A DNA stretch of 64,000 nt. Origin: Actinomycetota bacterium (GTDB lineage: Bacteria > Actinomycetota > Actinomycetes > Actinomycetales > Dermatophilaceae). The notes below the pieces were generated by a model that ran no database searches, had not been told where the DNA came from, and saw only the letters and a program-made list of their open reading frames with translations. The position numbers were made by a program, and so were the translations under genes. Shown here in pieces: positions 28,828 to 36,238 of this stretch; position 1 is the stretch's first letter; every line of letters begins with the position of its first letter. Where the stretch lies: contig JAIUNK010000001.1 of assembly GCA_020161845.1 (NCBI GenBank), forward strand, positions 212,560 through 276,559. The letters run 5' to 3'.

Positions 28828-29013
28828 CTATTTAATCCTACGCTGAAAATGCACACCCAAGACAATCAACATCACACATAGTGTGCCACCTATCCCCCAT
28901 GCCATTACTCTCGGTGCATCCGAAACAATGAGCGCAACCGTCACGATCAAAACAATGGTGGATGCACCTGCTATAACCAGTCTATCTCCCATCCTGCCGC
29001 GCACTCCTCTCAC
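28828..29013 (-). CDS. candidate immunity membrane protein B
   Basis: A 61-residue protein with two hydrophobic helices (about residues 12-32 and 37-54) and a basic C-terminus. No family was recognised. It begins 12 bases after the stop of Rhs module B on the same strand (GTG at 29013; an ATG at 28992 with GCAGG before it is an alternative). In position, size and membrane nature it mirrors protein A at 27421-27711, although the sequences are unrelated. Candidate immunity to tip B; inference only. Confidence 0.45.
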   Translation of the reverse strand: MRGVRGRMGDRLVIAGASTIVLIVTVALIVSDAPRVMAWGIGGTLCVMLIVLGVHFQRRIK

Positions 29014-29025
29014 CGTTTCCAGATC

Positions 29026-30249
29026 TTACCAGGTGCTGCCATTGGAGGGATTGATGCGTGAGCGTCGGAGTTCGTAAGGATTAGGCTCAGGTGGCCCATC
29101 TTCACAAATCTCGCCATAGATGGCACCTCCGATGGTGGATATCACGCTCACTGCAGCGGCGCCAGCGGGAGGGAAGGCAAGACCAATTACAACTCCCCCT
29201 AACCCCAAGCCGATAGCAGCTCCAAAGCACGCCCCAAACGCTTCGCCTATCGGGTCGGTCTTGTTGCAGGTGTTGCCGCCGGCGTAGAGGTAGGTGTTCT
29301 TTTCTTTGCCGGAGGGGTCGGGGGTGGTGAACCGGCCGGTGGCTGGGTTGTACCAGCGGACGCCGAACCTTGTGAGGCCGGTGGTTTTGTCCAGGAGGCC
29401 GCCGGCGTAGCGGTGGATGTTGTAGCCCGCGGCGGTCCCGGTCTCGCTGGTGGCGCGGGGGATGCCGGTCGGGTCGTAGGAGTAGGACGCGATCAACGAT
29501 CCACTGTTGCTGGCCAGACCGATCACGGTGCCGAGCCGGTCGGTCAGGAACCACGCCTGCCCCTCCGGGGCGACGTACCCGATGTTGACCCCTGAGGGGT
29601 GCGTGACGTACCGGATCGTCTTGCCACCCACGACCTGGCTCGACAACGCCAACCCCAGAATGGACCGGACATAGGTCGAGCCGTGCGCGGACAACAGCTG
29701 GTTGTACATTCCAGGGTTGGTCCCGCCGTACCCGAACCCCAACCCCGTGCCGTTGACGGTCATCGAGGTGGTGTTCCCGACCGCGTCGGTGACCTCACCC
29801 GTCCGGGCCGGGACCCCGGAGCCGGTCGGGCCGGCGGGGGCGGACAGCTCGTTGCCGTTCTTGTCATAGCTCAACGAGCCGTAGCTGTTGCTGGTGAGCA
29901 TCGAGGCCTTGTTGTAGGTCGCGGTCTCATTCCCCGTCGCGCCGCTCGCCCCGGTGCGGGTCACGCTGGTCCGGTTGCCCATCTGGTCCCAGGTGTAGGT
30001 CCACGACGCGGCGGTCCCGCCGGTCTCGGTGACCTTCGTGACCCGATTCAACGAGTCGTAGGTGAACGTTTGGGAGGCCCCGTTCGCCGGGCCCGGGGAC
30101 AGGCTCGCCGCGTAGGTGTTCCAGGACTGCACGTTGGCCTTATCGCCACCGCTGTTGAAGCTGTACCCCTGCGAAGTCAGCAACGCCCCCGCATTGTTCA
30201 CCTGCGACGAAACCGCGAAGATCCGCGACGGGCCCCAGCCCAGCGTCAC
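29026..30249 (-). pseudogene. Rhs-family C-terminal fragment B, 5'-truncated
   Basis: About 407 codons of an RHS/YD-repeat protein on the minus strand: YSFNSGG, TFTYDSLNRVTKVTE, YTWDQMGNRTSVTR, SLSYDKNGNELSAPAG and then the same core as module A, ending at YLYAGGN. The tip B that follows (CNKTDPIGEAFGACFGAAIGLGLGG...) is about 75 residues, Gly-rich and hydrophobic. The fragment starts at 30249 on a GTG that overlaps the thioesterase stop (GTGA), with no signal or shell N-terminus, so it is a 3' remnant of a much longer gene. Whether it is expressed by coupling is unknown. Confidence 0.75.
29272..29811. repeat. 540-bp direct repeat, Rhs core copy B
   Basis: Second copy of the Rhs core repeat at 27984-28523; recombination between the copies would swap tip and immunity modules. 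Confidence 0.9.
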
Positions 30250-30956
30250 GCATGCCAGGGGCGCAGTTCCACGAACAGCCCCTCGGCCTCGGCCACTGTC
30301 TGCTCCGGGGCGTCGCTGCGGCGCAGCTCGCCGGTGACCCAGCGTTTGCGTCCCTCCACGCGGTCGATCCGGGCACGCGCGATCAGGGGCACGTTGAGCG
30401 GCGCGATGGCACGGTAGTCCACGTGCAGATACGCCGTGCGGGCCGGCGGTCGACCGGCGTTGGAGGCCAGGCCGAGCAGCTCGTCCAGCAGCAGGGCGAC
30501 CGCCCCGCCGTGAGCGGCGTCGCCGGCCCCGGCGTACGAGGTGCCGAACGACACCTGCGCCCGCACTCGCCCGTGATCGGGATCGATCCGCAGCTCGTTC
30601 AACGCCGGCGGCAGCGGTGACCCGCGAGCGGCCAGATCGAACCGGTTCGCCCAGACGCGCTCCCCGGGCAGGGCGCGCAAGGCCCGCACATACGCGGTGA
30701 CCTCCTCCAAGCGTTCCGAGAGGTAGGCGCAGGCGTCCTCGTCGAGGCGAGCGTCCGCGATGGCGTCGCGGGTGTCGCGCAACGCGTCCACCAGACGCGC
30801 ATACGGCTCCCCGCCCACGGCGGTGCCGCGCTCCGCCCAATCGGGGATGTCGGCCCACAGCTCGGCGCGCCGCTGTTGGCTCAGCGCCCGCAGCTCGGCG
30901 AACGTCAGCCCCTCCCAGTCGTCCTCGGGGCTGCTCGTCGGCGTCGCGGCGGTCAT
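30246..30956 (-). CDS. PaaI-like thioesterase
   Basis: A 236-residue protein: a poorly conserved helical N-terminal third, then a hotdog domain (NELRIDPDHGRVRAQVSFGTSYAGAGDAAHGGAVALLLDELLGLAS, with the HGG and the Asp of LLDE in the usual active site). Predicted acyl-CoA thioesterase with unknown substrate. The start overlaps the stop of an fgd-like 3' fragment by four bases (ATGA), and the Rhs fragment starts at its own stop codon. It was probably once directly behind fgd in an operon; see the duplicated junction at 31499-31620. Confidence 0.8.
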   Translation of the reverse strand: MTAATPTSSPEDDWEGLTFAELRALSQQRRAELWADIPDWAERGTAVGGEPYARLVDALRDTRDAIADARLDEDACAYLSERLEEVTAYVRALRALPGERVWANRFDLAARGSPLPPALNELRIDPDHGRVRAQVSFGTSYAGAGDAAHGGAVALLLDELLGLASNAGRPPARTAYLHVDYRAIAPLNVPLIARARIDRVEGRKRWVTGELRRSDAPEQTVAEAEGLFVELRPWHA

Positions 30957-31038
30957 GCCGACCGACCGAGCGCAGGCAACGCGGGCAGCACGTCGGCGGC
31001 GAAGCCGCGCAGGAAGCGCTCCTGATCGGGCCCGGGAC
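30913..31038. repeat. about 125-bp direct repeat, left copy
   Basis: Matches 31499-31620 with roughly eight differences and a three-base indel. It carries the fgd 3' end and the thioesterase 5' end, including the ATGA overlap, and brackets the antitoxin locus. Confidence 0.85.
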
Positions 31039-31138
31039 CGCCCACGACCTGGACGGTGCGGGCTTGGTTGGCCCTGCGGTCCATGGCAGCCTCATCGAAG
31101 GATCCCGGTGGTGTCACGAAGACCCAGTTTTCCATCAT
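30953..31138 (-). pseudogene. chimeric ORF: unknown head, fgd tail
   Basis: A 61-codon frame whose first 30 codons (MMENWVFVTPPGSFDEAA...) are unrelated to fgd, and whose last 27 (GPGPDQERFLRGFAADVLPAL) repeat the C-terminus of fgd at 31534. It arose by joining two broken genes at about 31038. One extra base in TGATGG at 31133-31138 would join it in frame to the 20-codon ORF above, so the head is probably the frameshifted end of the toxin gene. Confidence 0.6.
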
Positions 31139-31197
31139 TCGAGCAGCTGGGTGAAGTGCGGGCGAGCCTTCATGGCATGGATGATCAGGCGGCTCAC
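31135..31197 (-). pseudogene. truncated toxin-position ORF
   Basis: A 20-codon frame, VSRLIIHAMKARPHFTQLLE, that overlaps the antitoxin stop by GTGA (the normal coupling of toxin-antitoxin pairs) and then meets a stop that itself overlaps the ATG of the chimeric frame. Its length rules out a complete toxin. Toxin family not recognised. Confidence 0.45.
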
Positions 31198-31442
31198 GCG
31201 ACGTAGGCGCGGATTGCAGCGCGGATCACGTCAGAGCGGGTGGTGTGATCGCGTTCGGCTTGTGCGTCAAGTGCTTCAAGAAGGTTGTCGTCGAGCCGGA
31301 CGGGCACCACCCGTGCCGGGCCGTCGCCCTCGGGCTTGCGGCCTCTCTTACGCAGGGCCTCCACGTCATAACCGCGCTCAGCCTCATCGGCCAGCGCTTG
31401 GATCATCTCGTGCGTGGCCGGGACCCCGTTGATGGTCTCCAC
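31194..31442 (-). CDS. ribbon-helix-helix antitoxin-like protein
   Basis: An 82-residue protein. The N-terminal half is VETINGVPATHEMIQALADEAERGYDVEALRKRGRK (residues 1-36). The C-terminal half VVPVRLDDNLLEALDAQAERDHTTRSDVIRAAIRAYVA is a CopG-type ribbon-helix-helix domain: one DNA-binding strand, then two helices. This architecture is that of actinobacterial RHH antitoxins. The GTG at 31442 is chosen because the frame upstream overlaps the duplicated junction sequence. The partner gene directly after it (31135-31197) is truncated, so the locus is probably dead as a toxin-antitoxin system. Confidence 0.72.
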   Translation of the reverse strand: METINGVPATHEMIQALADEAERGYDVEALRKRGRKPEGDGPARVVPVRLDDNLLEALDAQAERDHTTRSDVIRAAIRAYVA

Positions 31443-31498
31443 ACCGGAATTGTCATACGAATTCGGCAGGTCCCCAAGGGTGTGCTCCGCAGTTGGCT

Positions 31499-31620
31499 CC
31501 CAGTCTCGGGGCTGCTCGCCGGCGTCGCGGCGGTCATGCCGACCGACCGAGCGCACGCAACGCGGGGAGCACGTCGGCGGCGAAGCCGCGCAGGAAGCGC
31601 TCCTGGTCGGGACCCGGTCC
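31499..31620. repeat. about 125-bp direct repeat, right copy
   Basis: The intact version of the fgd 3' end continues into it; on its left side the first codons of a second thioesterase copy are cut off after about 12 residues. The difference from the left copy is around six percent, more than expected for a fresh duplication. Confidence 0.85.
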
Positions 31621-32583
31621 GTGCACCACCAGATGGGTGAAGCCCATCTCGACGTACTCCGCCGCAGCCGTCACCACCTGCTCCGGGGCACTGGCGACGA
31701 TCCAGCGCCGGGCGACCTGCTCGATCGGCAACGCGTCGGCGGCGGCCTCCATCGCGGCGGCGTCGCCGAGGCTGTGCTTGGTCTGCGGCGGCAGCGACAG
31801 CGGCGCCCAGAACCGGCAGTTCTCCAGGGCTCGGGCCCGGTCGGGGTCGTAGCTCACCTTGAGCTCGAGCATCCGCTGGTACGTCGGGTGCGGCGGGCCG
31901 ACGGTCCGCTGCGGCGGGCCGACGGTGCGCTGCGCCAGGCCGGCCGCCACGGCGGGCAGCAGGTCGTCGACGTACAACTCCCGGCCCTTGCCGGAGGTGG
32001 CGATGAAGCCGTCCCCGAGGCTGCCGGCCACGCCTGCGATCTTCGGACCGGCGCCGGCGATCCAGATCGGGATCGGTTGCGGCGGAAGGTCGTACAGGCG
32101 CAGACCCGCCACCGGCCAGGTCGCGCCGTCGGCGGCGGTGACCCGCTCCCCCGCCCAGAGCCGGCGCATCAGGTCGACGGCCTCCCTCAGCCGGGCCAGC
32201 CGGGCCCCGAACGGCGGCCAGCCGTCCGGGAGGACACCCATGACCTGCTCGTTCAGCGCCTCACCGGTGCCCACGCCGAGCACGATCCGCCCGGGCGCGA
32301 GCTCGGCCAGGGTCGCGACCTCCTGGGCGATGACGCCGGGGTGATAGCGGAAGGTCGGGGTCAGCACGCTGGTGCCGAGCAGCACCCGTTCGGTGCGCGC
32401 GGCCACGTAGGAAAGCCACGGGAGCGCGGCGGGCGCATGCCCACCGCGCTCCCGCCAGGGTTGCACGTGATCGGAGACGAAGACCGAGTCGAACCCCACC
32501 TGCTCGGCCAGCACCGCATAGCGGGCCAGCTCGGCGGGCGGGAACTGCTCGGCGGACGCCTTGTAACCGATGGTCAGGCTCAC
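31534..32583 (-). CDS. fgd: F420-dependent glucose-6-phosphate dehydrogenase
   Basis: A 349-residue LLM-class oxidoreductase that oxidises glucose 6-phosphate with coenzyme F420, supplying reduced F420. It follows mycobacterial Fgd1 closely throughout: LGYKASAEQF-like start (IGYKASAEQFPPAEL), SDHVQPWRERGGHAPAALPW with the catalytic His region, TSVLTPTFRYHPGVIAQ, GVGTGEALNE, TSGKGRELYVDDLLPAV, KVSYDPDRARALENCRFWAPLSL and ADALPIEQVARRWIVAS. A seven-residue QRTVGPP duplication is an unusual insertion. GTG start at 32583. The 3' end is repeated at 30953. It shows that the organism uses F420. Confidence 0.93.
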   Translation of the reverse strand: MSLTIGYKASAEQFPPAELARYAVLAEQVGFDSVFVSDHVQPWRERGGHAPAALPWLSYVAARTERVLLGTSVLTPTFRYHPGVIAQEVATLAELAPGRIVLGVGTGEALNEQVMGVLPDGWPPFGARLARLREAVDLMRRLWAGERVTAADGATWPVAGLRLYDLPPQPIPIWIAGAGPKIAGVAGSLGDGFIATSGKGRELYVDDLLPAVAAGLAQRTVGPPQRTVGPPHPTYQRMLELKVSYDPDRARALENCRFWAPLSLPPQTKHSLGDAAAMEAAADALPIEQVARRWIVASAPEQVVTAAAEYVEMGFTHLVVHGPGPDQERFLRGFAADVLPALRALGRSA

Positions 32584-32626
32584 GGGGTCCAGTCTGGCAC
32601 CCCGTGAGCCACGATCAGCGGGTGGC

Positions 32627-33817
32627 TCAGTAGCGCCGGAACAGGGCCGCGAGGGCCTGGCCGCCACCGATGCACATGGAGACCACGCCGGTCTCCAGGT
32701 CGCGGCGGACCATGTCCTTCATGATCCGCACGGTGAGCGCCGCGGCGGTGCAGCCGACCGGGTGGCCCAGGGCGATGGCCCCGCCGTAGGGGTTCACCTT
32801 GTCCATGATCAGGCCGGCGTCCCGGGAGACCGCGACCGCCTGGGCGGCGAAGGCCTCGTTGAGCTCGATGACGTCGATGTCCGCCGGGGTCAGCCCGCTC
32901 TGCTCGAAGAGCTTCTTCAGGGCGTAGGTCGGGGCATAACCCATCAGGCTCGGCTCGTTCGCGGCGGTGGTCACCATCTCCAGGCTGACCATCGGCTTGA
33001 GACCGCGCTCCTTGGCGACCGACTCGCGGGTCAGCACGACGGCCGCGCCGCCGTCGTTGACGCCGGAGGCGTTGCCCGCGGTGACCGTGCCGTCCTTCTT
33101 GAACGCCGGGCGCAGCTTGCCCAGGGTCTCCATCGTGGTGTTGGGCTTGGGGTGCTCGTCCTCACTGGCGGTGAACGGCTTGCGGCCGCCGACCTCGAAG
33201 GGGGCGATCTCCTCGGCGAAGGCGGCCTTCGCCTTGTCCGAGGCGGCGAGCTGCTGGCTGCGCAGCGCGAACTCGTCCTGCTCCTGGCGGCTCACGCCGT
33301 ACTTCTCGGCCACGTTCTCGGCCGTGATCCCCATGTGGGCGCCGGTGAACGGGTCGGTCAGCATCATGACGGTGCCGTCCATGAGCTTGCCGTCGCCCAG
33401 CTTGTAGCCGCGGCGGGCGTTGAAGTCGTAGTAGGGCATCCGGGTCATCGACTCGTTGCCGCCACCGACGGCGAAGTCGATGCCGCCCCAGCGCAGCTCC
33501 TGGGCCGCGCTCCAGATGGCCTGCAGACCGGAACCACAGAGTCGGTTGACGGTGAAGGCGGGGGTGGTCTCGGGCAGGCCGGCCTTCAGGGCGACGCGGC
33601 GGGCGTTGTACCCGTCCGGGCCGACCTGGCCGATGCATCCCATGATCACTTCGCCGATGTCCTCACCGGAGACACCGGACCGCTTGAGGGCTTCTGCGAC
33701 GGCGTGCGCGCCGAGTTCGTAGGCGTCGACATCTTTGAAGATGCCGCCGAAGGTGCCGATCGGCGTGCGAGCGCCGTCGAGGATGACGATCTTGTCCGTG
33801 TTCGCCTGGGCTGTCAT
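32627..33817 (-). CDS. acetyl-CoA C-acyltransferase (thiolase)
   Basis: A 396-residue thiolase, condensing two acetyl-CoA or cleaving a 3-ketoacyl-CoA. The nucleophile C94 (NRLCGSGLQA), the NEAFAAQ motif, GHPVGCTAA with the catalytic His, and the second cysteine in MCIGGGQ are all present. The substrate range (acetoacetyl-CoA or longer chain) cannot be judged. ATG at 33817 (MTAQAN). It lies 43 bases before fgd on the same strand; a shared transcript is possible. Confidence 0.92.
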   Translation of the reverse strand: MTAQANTDKIVILDGARTPIGTFGGIFKDVDAYELGAHAVAEALKRSGVSGEDIGEVIMGCIGQVGPDGYNARRVALKAGLPETTPAFTVNRLCGSGLQAIWSAAQELRWGGIDFAVGGGNESMTRMPYYDFNARRGYKLGDGKLMDGTVMMLTDPFTGAHMGITAENVAEKYGVSRQEQDEFALRSQQLAASDKAKAAFAEEIAPFEVGGRKPFTASEDEHPKPNTTMETLGKLRPAFKKDGTVTAGNASGVNDGGAAVVLTRESVAKERGLKPMVSLEMVTTAANEPSLMGYAPTYALKKLFEQSGLTPADIDVIELNEAFAAQAVAVSRDAGLIMDKVNPYGGAIALGHPVGCTAAALTVRIMKDMVRRDLETGVVSMCIGGGQALAALFRRY

Positions 33818-33926
33818 GGCCGTGACTGTAGCGGGCCATGTGGTCTGCGTCTCCCCCAAGGCGCGGGCGAACTTTGCCGACGCACAAGGGCGCAGGCCGA
33901 GCGGGCGGAGGGGACCGTTCGCCCCG

Positions 33927-35261
33927 TCAGCCGGGCGGCGCGGTGGGTGCGGACCGGCCGGATCGGCCGGATCGGCCCGCGCGTAGCCGCGAGCCGGCCC
34001 AGCGCGGCCGGCCGAAGCCGCGACCCGGCACGGTGCCCGACCCGGTGAGCCAGCTCCGGCGGGGCAGCCGGGACACCAGCGCCGCGCAGCCCGCCGCGAC
34101 GAGCAGCGTCGCGGCCAGGTGCAGCGCAGCGGGCCACGGCGTCGGGACGAGATAGCTGCCGACCCCGATCGTGTACAGCGCGACGGGCAGCACCGACTGC
34201 ACCTTGGCCAGCCGAGTGGCCAACCGGGTGGCCGGCCGGGCGGCCCACGTCGGACGGGCCTGCGCCGCGCGCTCCACCAGCACCAGGACACCCGCGACCA
34301 GGGCGCCCGCGGCCAACGGTCCGGCGACGGGCAGACCGGCGACGCCCAGCCGGGGTTCCAGCGGGAGCGGCGCCAGGACCAGACCGGCGGCGCCCGCCGC
34401 GCCCAGCAGCACCGCGACCGGCACGCCGATCCAGCGGCGCGTCAACCGCACCAGTCGACCGGTCAACACCCAGGTCAGCACGGTCGCGCCCAGCCCCAGC
34501 GCCAGCGGCGCGGCCACCAGCAGCGGCCCGCCGTAGCTCAGGGCGAGCGCCGCGGGCAGCAGCCAGACCGGGTCCACCACCAGCCAGGCCGCCGCGCACA
34601 CGGCGAGCAGCATCGCGATGACCAGGGCGCCGGCCAGCCAGTGCCCGGACAGCGGCGGCTCCAGGGCCAGGCCACCCCACCACAACGAGTGCAACCGCGG
34701 CTCCAGCGGCCGGCCCGCGAGGGCCTCCTGGGCCAGCACCGGCCCGCCGAGGAGCACCAGCCACCCGACGTACGGCCTGGCCAACCCCCGCCACCAGCGC
34801 CCCAATCCGGCGCGGAGCCCCTCCCCGGCCGGCCACCGGTAGCCGAGCAGCAGCGCGAGCGCGGGGGCCGCCCATCCCGTCCAGCGCGTCACCGCCGGCT
34901 CCCCGCGATAGACCAGCTCCACCCCCAGCGCCACGATCGCCAGCCCGCCGACCGCGACGGTCCCGGCGCGCGCCGCGGCGGAGCCGCCATGGTCGGCGAC
35001 CGATCGCGCGCGCTGCCGCCGCCGCGCGCCGACCACCTGTGCGGACGCGGCGGGCGGGTCGACGGGGGCGGCGGCCGGGGCGGGCGACGGGCGGTCCGGG
35101 CGCGCCGCGCCGCCCCAGGGCCGCACCACGGCCGCGCGCAGCGGGGGCCGATGCTCGTGGGCCTGGCGACGGGTACGCCGGGTGAGCTGGGGCGAGTCGC
35201 CCGCGTCGGGCGCCGGCGACTCATCCGCGGCGCGCAGGGGGGACTCGGTGGACACGCGCAC
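33927..35261 (-). CDS. polytopic membrane protein, acyltransferase-3-like
   Basis: A 444-residue protein: about 95 residues of charged/proline-rich cytoplasmic N-terminus, then around nine to ten hydrophobic helices (about residues 98-390) and an Arg/Gly-rich tail. The helix spacing and the phrases ALALLLGYRWPAGE and SLWWGGLALEPPLSGHWLAGAL resemble the acyltransferase-3/DUF418 fold, but no catalytic motif was recognised, so the function is open. GTG start at 35261, with no obvious ribosome site. It is flanked by thiolase and prephenate dehydratase genes without obvious functional links. Confidence 0.55.
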   Translation of the reverse strand: MRVSTESPLRAADESPAPDAGDSPQLTRRTRRQAHEHRPPLRAAVVRPWGGAARPDRPSPAPAAAPVDPPAASAQVVGARRRQRARSVADHGGSAAARAGTVAVGGLAIVALGVELVYRGEPAVTRWTGWAAPALALLLGYRWPAGEGLRAGLGRWWRGLARPYVGWLVLLGGPVLAQEALAGRPLEPRLHSLWWGGLALEPPLSGHWLAGALVIAMLLAVCAAAWLVVDPVWLLPAALALSYGGPLLVAAPLALGLGATVLTWVLTGRLVRLTRRWIGVPVAVLLGAAGAAGLVLAPLPLEPRLGVAGLPVAGPLAAGALVAGVLVLVERAAQARPTWAARPATRLATRLAKVQSVLPVALYTIGVGSYLVPTPWPAALHLAATLLVAAGCAALVSRLPRRSWLTGSGTVPGRGFGRPRWAGSRLRAGRSGRSGRSAPTAPPG

Positions 35262-35324
35262 ATCGTAGGGGCGGCCGAGCCCGGGGCCCAGACCTCTGTT
35301 CGGATTGTTACGGAATCCTAGTGA

Positions 35325-36191
35325 TCAATCGTCCAAGACGTTCGCCCTGCGGCGGTGGGCATGCGCCGGGTAGACCCCGAGCATCCGGAACTCGGTGGTG
35401 AAGAAGCCGAGCTCCTCCAGCGCGAGCGCGAGCGGCCCGTCCTCGGGGTGACCCTCGACCTCGGCGAGGAACATCGTGGCGGCGAACTGGTCGCCGACCA
35501 TGTAGCTCTCCAGCTTGGTCATGTTGACCCCATTGGTGGCGAACCCGCCCAGCGCCTTGTAGAGCGCCGCCGGGATATTGCGCACCCGGAACACGAAGCT
35601 GGTCATCGCCGGCCCGCGCAGTTCGGCGCGGCTGGGGAACCGGCCCTGCCGGGCCAGCACGATGAACCGGGTGGTGTTGGTCGGATCGTCCTCGACGTCG
35701 GCGGCCAGCACCTGCAGGCCATACAGCTCCGCCGCCCCGCGCGGCGCGATCGAGAGCCTGGTCGGGTCGTTCCAGTCGCGCACCTCCCGAGCCGACCCGG
35801 CCGTGTCGCCGGCGATCACGGGCTGCAGCCCGTGCGCGGCGATGAGCCGGCGGCACTGGCCGAGGGCGTGGATGTGGCTGTGCACGGTGCGGGCGCCCTC
35901 GATCGTCGCGCCGGGCACCCCGAGCAGGTCGAACCGGATCCGCAGGAAGTGCTCCCCGACGATGTGCAGCTCCGCCGAGGGCAGCAGGTTGTGGATGTCG
36001 GCGACCCGGCCGGCGAGGGAGTTGTCGATCGGGATCATCGCCAGGTCCGCGCCGCCGCCGACGACCTCCCCGAAGGCGTCCTCGAAACTGGCCCGCGGCA
36101 GGGCCTCCCAGCCGGGGTACATCTCGGCGCTGGCCAGGTGCCCGTTGCAGCCCGGTTCGCCCTGGTAGACAATGCGCGGCCGGTCGGTCAT
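35325..36191 (-). CDS. pheA: prephenate dehydratase
   Basis: A 288-residue monofunctional enzyme turning prephenate into phenylpyruvate for phenylalanine synthesis. The N-terminal domain has YQGEPGCNGHLA, IPIDNSLAGRVADIHNLL, TVHSHIHALGQCR, GDTAGSA and the catalytic NTTRF. The C-terminal ACT domain has VFRVRNIPAALYKALGGFATNGVNMTKLESYMVGDQF. In usual actinobacterial enzymes the regulatory ACT motifs are GAL and ESRP; here they read AAL and ESYM, as in alphaproteobacterial homologues (which share the EGHPED..LALALEELGFFT..LGVYPAH ending too). That suggests horizontal acquisition and possibly altered phenylalanine feedback. ATG at 36191 (MTDRPR). Confidence 0.92.
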   Translation of the reverse strand: MTDRPRIVYQGEPGCNGHLASAEMYPGWEALPRASFEDAFGEVVGGGADLAMIPIDNSLAGRVADIHNLLPSAELHIVGEHFLRIRFDLLGVPGATIEGARTVHSHIHALGQCRRLIAAHGLQPVIAGDTAGSAREVRDWNDPTRLSIAPRGAAELYGLQVLAADVEDDPTNTTRFIVLARQGRFPSRAELRGPAMTSFVFRVRNIPAALYKALGGFATNGVNMTKLESYMVGDQFAATMFLAEVEGHPEDGPLALALEELGFFTTEFRMLGVYPAHAHRRRANVLDD

Positions 36192-36238
36192 GCGTGGATC
36201 ACTGCTCGCCTCACTGTGAAGTCGCGGGTGACGTCGGG

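Noticed and set aside
31053-31138. Second complete fgd gene
   Set aside because: Only the last 27 codons of fgd are repeated; the rest is unrelated.
27180-31560. Insertion sequence or prophage carrying the Rhs region
   Set aside because: No transposase, integrase, terminal inverted repeats or phage genes were seen; the only repeats are the Rhs core and the fgd junction.
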